Of a stretch of DNA of 64,000 nucleotides, positions 1 to 9,912 are shown one piece after another (the stretch's first letter is position 1; every line of letters starts with the position of its first letter). Location of the stretch: contig JACSVZ010000011.1 in the NCBI GenBank assembly GCA_014706295.1, positions 11,190,163-11,254,162 on the forward strand, written 5' to 3'. Origin of the DNA: Lycocorax pyrrhopterus obiensis (Eukaryota > Chordata > Aves > Passeriformes > Paradisaeidae). The position numbers and the translations under genes were made by a program. The notes below the pieces were generated by a model that did no database searches, had not been told where the DNA came from, and saw nothing but the letters and a program-made list of their open reading frames with translations.

Positions 1-1279
1 AGCAGGAGTTTTGACTACATCCTTCAGGATTTGGCCCATATGGAATTAGAAACCTATATAATTCCCAACATTTTCTCTATTATATAGAATTCTCGCATAC
101 TTAAGCAACTTCGTATTTAGAACGAATCTCAGAGCTTAAATGCAACTCGCATCTGGATCATAGATTGTGCTGCATGTTATACAATCTGCAGTTACTGGAA
201 ATGTTTGTATCCTTTACTGAGAAAGAATGATTCATTTCATAGAAATTTTCATCTGCTATTAATCTTCCAGGATATAGTTAGTGTTCTGATATTTTCAGAT
301 ATTGTTTTATGGAGGGATTTAAAGTAGCTCTCCCTTGGCAGCCTGCAAGATTACTCAGTGATTATAAGCAACTCAATACTGTATGACAGCATTTCCATGC
401 AAGGGACTTACAATCATGTTTCATTAATTCGGCTTGAATGAAGCCTCATTTCAGGCCTTGAGGAGCTTAAGATTTATGTGAAATTAATAACATAACAGAT
501 GTCTTCACAATTTGGTTCCTCTGAAAAAAACTGATTACTTTGAAAACTTCAATGCTTTAAAATGCAGACTGAGGGAGTTTTTACTCTAGGGTAAAGAGTT
601 ACTCGTTTATATCAACTGAATCTCAGAACTAAGTGGAATTTAAATGTCAGATTTATATTAAATAGTCATATTCACCATTATTACATGTAATAAACAAGAG
701 CCTACTACTTTCATTAATAAGCAGTGTTGGACTTTTAAACTAAAGCTTAGAGAGATAAAGTCAGCACCTTTGCTAAGCAGTAGGAGTAAGTGAGACACAA
801 GGGAGGTAAAAGAAGAATATCCAGGAAGCCCTGGGTTTTTTATCTTTGTTTCTGATAATTTAATCATCTTTTCCTCATAGGAAAACAAAATGCATCTGTG
901 CTCACACAAAACTCCCCACTTTATAAGAGTTGAAGCTGTCTCTTGTGGATGCACATGCCTAAGGCCAAATGCCTTCTTTCTTTCACAGGACACTTTAAAC
1001 GCTGGCTTCTCTTCTTTTTTTTTCATTTTTTCAAAAATTCAATTCTTTTATCTAGGCTTCAGCCACACTAGGTGCCTTGCAAGCTGAATTTTAACGCATG
1101 TATGAGCAAGGGGTTTATCTTTAAGGAAACTGGCTATGCGATTACTTCTCCAAGTCCAAAAAAAAAAATTGAAATAAAAATTATCTCTTAGCTTTGCTTT
1201 TTGATCCGATATGCTGAAGGGCAGGGGGAACAATGCATTTTTGATTCACACACTCAAGTACAGCTGATAGGATAGTCAC
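1..1279. other. AT-rich noncoding stretch, no gene
   Basis: No gene is supported here. The longest open frame is 122 codons on the minus strand (658-1026). Its conceptual product is low in complexity, has no recognisable domain and shows no exon-like boundaries. A T-rich run lies near 1015-1033. The sequence reads as ordinary avian intergenic or intronic DNA. Confidence 0.7.
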
Positions 1280-1680
1280 TGTGATGGTTCGATATGCAAA
1301 TATGTTACATTAAGGGTTGAAAAATTGACACAGTGCAGGATATTACAGCTAAGACACTATCAGCAAAATCATAACAATTAGCTGTTTGATTGCTGCAGAC
1401 ACGGTTCATGCACCAGCCTCACATTTATAATGAGGTACCCCCGATCCCTTTCTTGTCTCGCCCCACCCTCAGCACCATGTCCACATTGATACGAAGCCTC
1501 GCCAAGAGGTAAGGGCTCCGAGATAAAGACGAAATATCAAAAGCATTAGTATAAATTACAATTGTACATTATTAGCTATTTAATTACATGAGATATCAGA
1601 GTGGAGCTTGCTGATTTCATGCTTATGTTAAAAGTTACCATGGCAGTATTTCTCCCTTGCGAGACGGCATCAGGAATTAT
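1280..1680. promoter_or_regulatory. Candidate conserved noncoding element (with microexon-like core)
   Basis: The block has the look of a vertebrate conserved element: balanced composition, no simple repeats and many short developmental-factor motifs. A perfect POU octamer ATGCAAAT lies at 1294-1301. ATTA-type homeodomain cores are frequent between 1550 and 1610. A TATA-like TTATAA sits at 1425-1430, followed by a pyrimidine-rich tract and CACCATG at 1473-1479. That arrangement fits either a weak promoter or a splice acceptor; I prefer the acceptor reading. Conservation itself cannot be seen from one sequence, so this is inference from composition. Confidence 0.35.
1473..1508 (+). other. Possible 36-nt microexon
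   Basis: A 23-of-26 pyrimidine tract at 1445-1470 ends in CAG (1470-1472), with no other AG back to about 1434. Downstream, AAGAG is followed by GTAAGG, a strong donor with GT at 1509-1510. The enclosed segment is 36 nt, a multiple of three. Two of three frames are open: one reads HHVHIDTKPRQE, another TMSTLIRSLAKR (with an ATG in good Kozak context at 1477). I cannot match either peptide to a known protein. Neural microexons of this size usually sit in strongly conserved flanks, which the surrounding block resembles. A chance pairing of splice-like signals is the main alternative. Confidence 0.22.
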
Positions 1681-1780
1681 TGCTAGCACATGCTAAAACA
1701 GACAAAGCAATGTGTTCTCGCCACATTCTCTCCCTGTCTCTCTCTCTAAGTTTAATACCAAGGAATTCCTTAGGCATCTG

Positions 1781-1803
1781 AAAAAAAAAAAGAAAAAAAA
1801 AAA
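1781..1803. repeat. Poly-A tract
   Basis: An A-run of about 23 nt interrupted by a single G. No adjacent retrotransposon or processed pseudogene was recognised, so it is called as simple low-complexity sequence. Confidence 0.9.
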
Positions 1804-1929
1804 GCACATGTCTGGCATGGGGCTGTGAACCAGATCTGAATTTGGAGATAAAGTCGGCATCCTAGGCCTAAGGCGGGCGGCTGCTGTGCTGACTGCGGAG
1901 GGGACTTGTTCTGCTCTCCATGAGGGACA

Positions 1930-2160
1930 CCCGGTTTCCCGTGCACCAGCACCCCCCTCCTTGCCCACACCCCCCCGAGGGATGGCATTAGCTGTGCCTC
2001 CAAAAACAGCTGCTTATCAGCTCCTCTGGAGGGAGGAAGAATCAGTGGGTGGCAGAAGGTTGTTGCAAGGAGCGGGGGATGGAGCGAGGAAGGGGGGTGG
2101 GGGGGAAGGAAGAGGACCAAAAAACAGGAGACATTAATAAGGATGAAGGAAAAGGGGGGG
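1930..2160. other. GC-rich patch with C-rich then G-rich asymmetry
   Basis: The plus strand is C-rich at about 1950-1978, then turns G-rich: G5 at 2074-2078, G6 at 2092-2097, G7 at 2099-2105 and G7 at 2154-2160. Several CpGs occur between 1855 and 2095, more than in the flanks. The G-runs could form a G-quadruplex on the plus strand. It is too small and too CpG-poor to call a CpG island, and no transcription start is evident. Open frames on both strands here follow from the biased composition and are not taken as genes. Confidence 0.5.
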
Positions 2161-2555
2161 AACTGCACTCTCCCCAAACATGAATGCAGACAAAGGCCTG
2201 ATCAAGCAGCACACTTATTCACATGCCACTGATTTCTCCTTATTTACAAACATGCAAGATAATGCCTAAATATACCCATCAGTGCACCAGAGAGAGAGGG
2301 AATCAACACAGGGAGATGTTTATTGGTGTCTTGCCTCTTTTTAAAAGAGGGAAATCATCATTTTACAACACCTAGAAAAATTCGTCTGTGATGAGATGTA
2401 ACAAATGCTGGAGTTACACATGAGTTTTTCCTCCAAATTCCCCAGCTGGCACCATCCCAAGTGCCTGTGTGCCACAGCCATGCAAAGCCATCTTCAAAGG
2501 TGCGGGGATCCCCCTAATCAGGCAACAGGGAAACATGTTGGCATGACTGCATCCA
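2161..2555. other. Noncoding, nothing recognised
   Basis: No gene or repeat was seen. An 80-codon open frame (2405-2647, plus) starts here, but it lacks any domain or codon pattern that would support it. Confidence 0.6.
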
Positions 2556-3000
2556 AAAAGCTTGAATTTAATGTCAGGCTTTTACTTCTTTTTGGTCTTC
2601 TGCACGAGATCTCTGAGGACTGTGTGGTTAACAAGGACAGGCGCTGACAGATGTTGTCATGCACCATGGCAGAAACCTTCCTGCTCAGAGAAGATAGACT
2701 TAAAGCCAAATGAGCAATATAATGTGAATCGATTAATGAATCACAGAGAGCTCTGATGGCAAAGGCTCTCTTTAGCCCCGTGCCAATGAAGTGTTCTCAC
2801 CCGTGACATACAGGCCCTTTTCTGGCAGAAGTGTGCTGAAGCACACCAAAAACCTCAATCAGAAAGGAATCATTCATCACTAAGCTCCAGACAAATGGAC
2901 CTGAAGGTCCAGGTCTCATTTTACCTCGTCTGTTTTTCAAAGGTTCATAGAGCATTAGTTCGGAAAGAGAAAGTAACATAAAATTTATCACTTACTATGT
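2556..3000. promoter_or_regulatory. Candidate conserved noncoding element
   Basis: Non-repetitive sequence of balanced composition, with isolated CpGs, several HMG/TCF-like core words and no low-complexity tract. Small frames on both strands (60-80 codons) overlap it without signs of coding. The call rests on its appearance only. Confidence 0.22.
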
Positions 3001-4430
3001 TTAGTATAGGGGTGGTATGACCTCAGGTACCAACTCCTTTATCAGTGACAAGGAAGGATTGAAGGGTTAGAAGCTGTTGCTGGGATCAATCTGGCCCCAA
3101 AGAGGTTTGGATGATCTTTACTTAAAAGTCTTACCCTTACAGTGTGGCTTTAACATGTAAAAGTACAGAACATTCTGAACAAAATCCTGAAAAGAGATGA
3201 GAAAGCCTGAATGCAGCACTTTCCTTTTTTTATCCCACTCTAATGTATTAATAGAAAGTATATAAAAGAACATCCATGCACTTTAATGCACTTTGCCTTA
3301 AAACGGCTTAATTTGAAGGCAATTTTTGACACTTTCCCATCTTTGAGCACATCCATCAATAGCCCCAGTGACTGAGTGCTGTTCCTCTGCTCCACTTCTC
3401 CTTTCCTTCATCTACAGATTTCGAGTCAGCTTTGTCTGGTGATGCTGGTACCAAACATACAAATTCCTCATTTCTCAATAGTTTCACCTCTCTATCAACC
3501 TCCTCTAAATTAAAACATCATTTAACACAATAGAACAATAAAACAAGTGTTTCAGAAAAGCTGGCTTTCAAGAAGAAATAGAGCAGCAGGATTAGGGTAA
3601 TTCAGAAGCAAGTAAAAGTTTTCTGGAACTGGCAAAAGCATTTAATGTGAAAAGCTGAACTAAAAGATAATGTCAGACTCCACATTCAATTACAACACTT
3701 CATTTATGCCATGAGAATTGTTTAAACAATCTTTTTTTTTGCCCCAAATAAAATTTCAGCATTGAAATCTTGCTACTATAAAAGAAATGGAATAGCAAAG
3801 GCCCTTTTTCTCCAAACCCCTCATCGATACTAACACCCTCCCTCCCAAAGTTTAGGCTTTGCTGAATCAGCATTTTGACCAGCTGGAATGTTCCCCTTCC
3901 ATTCCACACAGCTGCTCTCACTTGTTTGGAGATGGCTATTGAGATATGGGGGACGACTGCTTACACTGACATTCTCATGAGAATATGATTTTGGACTTAG
4001 CCTACCAAGCAGAAACAGCCTCTTATGAGAAAAAAAGTCCAGAAAGAATAATAATGAAAGTGGTTATCAACATTTAACCTTTGTAACATGTCTGTGCTTC
4101 TCACCCCAGCTCCTTTATGTGACAGCAGTGACAGGACTTTCCCCCTTCCAGCTGTGGGGCTCCACTGGATGCTGTACTAAGTTACACATTTGAGCACCTT
4201 AATTTAGTTCTGGAGAGGTATTCACACTGTCTCATGGCGCTCGTGAGCAGGTTCACAACTTGGTGTTACTCAAAATCTTCAAAACTCCAGTTAGTTAGCA
4301 TTGTTAAACTGCATTTGTCAGCCCTTGAACACACAGTCCTGTTTCTGAGTCCAAAATGGGACAAATAATCTCGTCTCTCTTGGCTTGCTGGAGTCCCCAG
4401 ATAATAATACTATATGCCAACTCGTCTATT
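3001..4430. other. Noncoding, nothing recognised
   Basis: AT-rich unique sequence with no supported gene. A 73-codon minus-strand frame (3700-3921) includes a run encoded by poly-T and is not convincing. There is no mobile element and no tandem repeat beyond short homopolymers. Confidence 0.65.
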
Positions 4431-5130
4431 TAAAAAGAAAAATATTCACAGGCATATTAGTGGTGCAGTTAAATAGATAAAAATTCATTTAAATCAATAT
4501 TATCAGGGGAACAACATCCTTTCAGCTCCAACAACTTTTATTAAAAAAAAATCCAGCAAACAACCACCTCAGATCACAGTAAATGGAGCCAAGCAATTTC
4601 TTCATATAATGCTTGTTATATTCACTTTAAGGGGAAAAGTAAATGAAGACTATAATAGAAAAAACAAAAATAGGCAGATCTAACTGTACAATAAATACAG
4701 AACGTGCCCTATTTAATCTACTTACAGTAAAATCCACTGAGCAAAATTATAATTTGATATGGCTCATCTTAGCCAATAGAAACTCATAAAATGTCTTAAC
4801 ATCATAATACATTGTACAAAAGAATCACTAAGTACCATAAAACATATGGGAATATGGGTCTGTATTCATCCATTACTCTTTGCCAGTGTAGCATATTAAA
4901 ATGGTTTCTATTTAAGTACAGAGATCCCTGAAGTATACTACGGTCTTAATTAAAATGTCAATAAAATGCAAAAGTGCATTGGGGACCTTATTTGATTTTT
5001 TAAATTTTTTTTGTTAACTCTTTCAGAGAGTTATTTCTTAATAGCTCCATTACACTACTGAGGTTTGGAGCAATTAAAAATAAACATAACTAAGCCATTT
5101 TTAATAATTAGCTGCAATCTGAGCATGATC
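4431..5130. promoter_or_regulatory. AT-rich candidate conserved noncoding block
   Basis: About 700 bp of strongly AT-rich but non-repetitive sequence, packed with ATTA/TAAT homeodomain cores and MEF2/SRF-like AT boxes, and with no open frame of note. This texture is typical of long vertebrate conserved noncoding elements. Unconstrained AT-rich desert is the alternative, and an alignment is needed to separate the two. Confidence 0.3.
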
Positions 5131-7038
5131 TGTATCCTTTCTCTCTAGTACTATTCCCTGCAGGACTAGCTGGCAGGTTAAGTCAAGACTGGAAAAGTAG
5201 GTCCTTATTGGAGGCCAGGAAACAATGCTTTGGGTATTCTCATTCCAATAGTTTTCTTTCAGTAGCTTTTAAAAAAGGGAGCATGATTGTTTTGTGAGTC
5301 TTTTTCTGAAATCAGAGACCTCGGCCAGGTAAGAAGCTGTCTGGATTTCAGTGACTCTTAGAGGGGACAGCTTTTCCTAGGCATGGGGGACACTCACCTG
5401 TGGGGCAGATTGTCTCTCTGAAGTTCTTGCTCTGCCTTTCCATGGGGCATCAGTCCCATGGGGCATAAATGGAAATAAAAACCAGAGCTGGCCAACAAAT
5501 TATTATCTACTTACTTTTTCTTCTCTGTCGATGAATTTAAAATTGCCTTACAAAAATTCCTTTTCACAAAAAAACCAAAGATACATCACAATATTTTTCC
5601 AAAACTTGAAAAAAAAGTCCGGTTTTAAGAATAAGATCCCATCCTTGCTTTTTGTGATACTGGAAGGATAACAATGGAACAAGTAAGCAAGCTTTTCTCT
5701 GTCTTCCTCTTCCAATCTCCCAGCCTCTTGTACCAGAAGTAGTATTATTAAAGATAAATTCATTTTACCCCCTACGATATTTCTCTAAAGTCTGCGTCCC
5801 CTTGAGGAAAGAAAGAGTATCTTTGGAATGGAGTTTGTCTATTCCTAGCAAGATCAAAATCTTGCTGAAAATTTTGATACTGGGAGCAATCCCAGTACGG
5901 TGGCAGCACTGCAGGAGGCACCAATGTGGGGTCCTGGGTGACTGAGCCAGAGCAGGAGGGCTCTCCTGAGAGAGGTGAAGCCAAGGCTGATTCTGCTTTG
6001 AGACAGTGGGGAGAGTACTCTGAAGTCTGTGGCAGTGTCTAGTCCAGCCTAAAAACCTGAAGGCTCAGAGCCTCTTTCTCCACCCTTGTAGTACACACAG
6101 GCAGTGGACTGACCTGGCCGCAGCTGCTGGCTTGTTACACAGGACTGGCAATTACCTTCTGAGCACCAGGATGACACAGAAAACAAAAGACAGTGCTGGT
6201 TTTGAAATCTGCACTTAGTGGCTGGATACATACCGTGCCTGTATTTTTAGTAGGCTGGATAAGCAGAGAAAGGAAAAAAAACCAGAAGTAAATAAGAGAA
6301 GAAAAGTTTACCAGCTCAACATGCCTTCAGATTGCAGCAGGATCTGTTTCTCTTTCTACTTCCCCACTTTCTGCATCCACTTCATGTTAAGTGACAAGCA
6401 GTTGGCAGGTTCTGTAGATATATTGACAATAGAGGACATATGATACAGCTGTGAAGATTTGTCTTACCAGGGTTTCAGCTGGTTTCTACTAACCAACAGC
6501 CAACAGCCAGATTTTGGGGGTTATGACCTCCAGTTATTTGAAAGAACTAGAGGGAGGAGGCAGGCAACACATTTTATGCAGTAGTCTGTTGTTCCTAGAA
6601 TATTTTTAGAACTTACTCTCATAAAACTGACTCTGTTTAATGATTCTCTAAAAATATATTTTTTTTAAAAAATTGATTGGAAACGACGTATCTTGTGAAC
6701 AGAACTGGAAATTTAAACAGTCATGGGGCCTTATGTTGTACTGTGCTGAGCAAGAGCTTCCTGCAAAGTGCCAAATATTCTTACCTCCAAGGGGTTATGT
6801 GGAAAGTGAAGGTTTTTAGCCCAGTATGTCGTATTTCCTTTAGTGAGCATAGCCCACATTATGTTTTTCAGTTCCTCCAATACTTTTTCTTTTAAAGCTA
6901 AAATAATAAAGGATTTGGACTTCTAACAGCAGAGCAACTCTCCTGTCAACCTCATATGCACTACATGGTTTTCTCACAGACATACTATTTTCCATAATCC
7001 TAAAGGTCTCATGTAACATTGCTAAATACATCATTTCC
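5131..7038. other. Noncoding; one good minus-strand splice-donor match
   Basis: No gene is recognised. A perfect consensus donor, CAG followed by GTGAGT, reads on the minus strand at 5400-5392. The frame upstream of it is open for at least 60 nt (reading MGLMPHGKAEQELQRDNLPH before the donor), but I see no clear acceptor. The 11-bp word CCATGGGGCAT occurs twice near 5440-5466. Small frames at 5548-5984 (minus) have no recognisable product. Confidence 0.5.
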
Positions 7039-7730
7039 ATGGGATGTCACTGTAACAGTTTGGGAGGAAAAGGAACAACTGCAGTTCTAGAACGGACTGG
7101 TGGCATCAGTCAAACTCTGACGCCACTTGAGTTTAAATTAATAATTAATCAAATTTTGATTGCCAAACAGATGTACAAGCTTCTGAAAAGCATGTGGATA
7201 TTGCATCATGACTTGACTAAGTTAATCCTGTCAAGTGTAAAAGTAATGGGAAACTTGAAAAATATAGTAACTGTCCAAAAAATAACCTTAAAATACTCAA
7301 CCACTGGATTAGGCTCAATAGAGCTCATTAACCTGTTTAGCTCTCCTGGTGAAATGGGCAGACTAACAGAAACCACTGAGTACTCTAAATATGAAGGCAG
7401 AGGAAATCCTTCCAACAGATACCAACTCCTGGAGATGGGAGTTTGAAGGCCTTGCTGGTGGGTGCTTTGGAGAGGGGAGCTGGCAGCTTGTAGAGGTGGC
7501 CACGGTGTTGTGTGACCTGAATAACAACACATCCATATATTCAATAGAAAGAACTTCCCAGAGACCTTCTGCTTTTTGGAAGACAAGGGAGGAACTAAAA
7601 ATTGACAAATGCAAAAAGGAGAAATCTCCACGATGTTCTCTAAACCAGCCAACTCCTTGTTCCTTGTTACCGCCAAGAATTTTATTATTACTAGAGAACA
7701 CACCACAACAATTACAAATTTTAAATTGAA
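7039..7730. other. Long overlapping open frames on both strands, probably chance
   Basis: The plus strand is open at 7039-7446 (135 codons) and 7391-7729 (112 codons). The minus strand is open at 7206-7706 (166 codons, the longest in the window) and 7363-7701. None of the products shows a domain, signal peptide or repeat that I recognise. One 166-codon frame in 64 kb is close to expectation. I do not call a gene. Confidence 0.5.
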
Positions 7731-8110
7731 TTAGACTTAAGGAGACTGGTCTACGTTACATATTTATATGATCGGTTTCTAATGTTGTAATTAATTATAA
7801 AAATAACTTGCCTGCAGCTATCACATACATATCTATAAATAAGTCTGTTTTGTCTTATCAAGAGGTGGGTTAGTAAAGACAGAATTGCTCTTATTTAACG
7901 TTTATTAATGAACCATTAAACTAAAATGAGTGTGCAAATCTTTTCTTGCATCTTTAAATACATCACAGTCAGAAACATTACAGCTGGTATGTACAAGACA
8001 TTTTTCAGGAATGGCTTATGTGCAGTAAGTTTATATCCTATTCACATCTGAATAAATATTCACCTGTAGGCAAGTGAATTAGAGACCTGTGTTGAAGTCT
8101 CCTAGTCATA
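7731..8110. promoter_or_regulatory. AT-rich possible regulatory block
   Basis: Dense in TAAT/ATTA, TATCA/GATA and TTTATTAATGA-like words, with no repeats and no open frame. It may be a modest conserved element. The evidence is composition only. Confidence 0.2.
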
Positions 8111-9309
8111 AATGTCTTGTTGTCAAATCACAAAATAAATGGGAATAGTCAAGACACAGAAGAACCTGCCATTAACATCACACTACTTAATGCTAATTCT
8201 GTCTTTGAAGAACTCTGTAACATATACCCTACAGTATTTCTCTGCTGTATGAAACACTGTCAGCATTCAGGTATTTCCAAAGTTATCATACTGCAGGGGA
8301 GACTGCAGGAAGTACTGAAGGAAAACACTAGGAATTAGTCTTCATTTCTCCTGTTGTTCCCCCCTTCCCCAACTCAAAGTGCAAAGTCTTCAACTTAAGG
8401 TCACTAATTTCTCTTTTCATCCTTACTAGAAGGGAGGGATAGGCATATTTTCTTCACCTAGCAATAATATTCCATCCTCTCTATGCAGCATGACCAGTGT
8501 TTGCCTCCAGAAGGACACACACATTTCAGAATATGCTTCCAGTTCCTACCCTCAAGGAGTGACCTCCCCACCCAACACCATCATCAGGATAAAAGAAGCT
8601 CCCTGACCTACTCTTCCTACACTGGGGTGATGCTCAAGCTTGGGAAAACAGAAATTACAACTTGTGGAATGCTAGAAAGCTATTCTGTTCAACATTTTTT
8701 TCTTCTCAAGTATTACAATGATTTCTTTCTTTGTACCTCAACAGCAGTTTAGAAATTTTGCACTGATAAATCTGGGGAAGGAATATTTGCACAGACAAAC
8801 ACTTGCCAAGACAGACAGTACAGCTGCAGAAAAAGTTCTCAGCCACTAACTGGAAAACATGTGACGTTCTCTGGCCATACCAGATTTTTAGTAGGCTTTG
8901 ATTTGAAAGGTAGCATCTATAAGTGAAACACTTGCATTTGTTAAGAAAACTGATGCATTTGTTTCCCAGCAAAAATAAGGAAAACATTGTCAAGTTCAGA
9001 GGCAGAAAAAAATTGAGAAAATTTTGCCAGAGTGGAATTTTAACATTTTAGACTGCATCAAAAGGTATGACGTGCCTTGATGTGCCCTTGATTTTTTTCC
9101 AATACTCAAATAAATAATTGACAATTTCCCCAGCAGAGTATGGGATTCTCAGGAAAAATGTATGTGAATTTCAGATTAAAACCACAAATATTTCTTTATC
9201 TATCAGACCTGTTTCAGGGAGCTAAGTATATTCTTTCTTAGGCAGAACCTTTATGATGCCCCCAAGGATGATTCATAGCCTGGTCTCTGATGCATGAAAG
9301 TTGAAGCCT
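8111..9309. other. Noncoding, nothing recognised
   Basis: Unique AT-rich sequence. Open frames of 73-95 codons on both strands have no recognisable product. No repeat family was seen. Confidence 0.65.
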
Positions 9310-9345
9310 CAAAGTCCTACTGAAGTCAATGGGACTCAGCTCTGG
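9310..9345. repeat. Possible relic of an ancient amniote repeat
   Basis: The word CTGAAGTCAATGGGACT at about 9320-9336 resembles a phrase I recall recurring in old interspersed repeats of birds and reptiles. The flanks are too decayed to name a family. A chance match is possible. Confidence 0.25.
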
Positions 9346-9885
9346 TATGAACTGTATCCACCTAAGTAGTCATGAGAGAAACTGTGACACATTTTCCTGA
9401 CCTGAAATAATTCATGTGTGCTGTGATCTATTGTAGAGCAGTAAAAGTCTTTGTTTTCATCAGAATATTTAGCAAAAGATTTTTCAAATGTTTTTGATTG
9501 TTTTGACAGTCTTGGCCTTTCACAGACGAGCTTATATTGCATAACTGTATCTTCATAAGCCCAAAACAGTAATAAAAGATGAAGCTATGATGTGGACAGA
9601 GAGGAAATAGGAAATGGTCTACCAGCAGCAAAAACACAGAAAAGTGCCTGCTCTCAGGAACAGAATCCTGCAAGATGCTGAATGAAGATATTGGGAATAT
9701 TCACATCCTGTGAAGCCAGAGAGTGCTTGGCTGCTTTCAGAATGAAAACAAATGACTGGCAATTGCTCAGAATGGTGAAAGTGGGAATTGCATTTCATTT
9801 CATGTGCCTTACTTGCAGCCCTTCAGTGTTAAAATGATGATCTTCTGGGTTTTTTTAGGCAAATCACAAAGGTAACAGGAAAGAG
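9346..9885. other. Noncoding, nothing recognised
   Basis: No gene or element is recognised. Minus-strand frames of 68 and 81 codons overlap one another without any supporting feature. Confidence 0.65.
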
Positions 9886-9912
9886 AAAACAAACAAACAA
9901 ACCAACCAACCA
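9886..9912. repeat. (AAAC)n/(AACC)n microsatellite
   Basis: About 27 bp of AAAC units passing into AACC units (AAACAAACAAAC then AACCAACC). A simple tandem repeat. Confidence 0.9.

Noticed and set aside
1425..1479. TATA box plus ATG as a promoter of an 11-codon ORF
   Set aside because: The same stretch is better explained as a polypyrimidine tract and splice acceptor; the ORF stops at once in the putative intron.
7206..7706. 166-codon minus-strand open frame
   Set aside because: Longest in the window but near chance expectation. No domain, no exon context, and an overlapping plus-strand frame of similar length.
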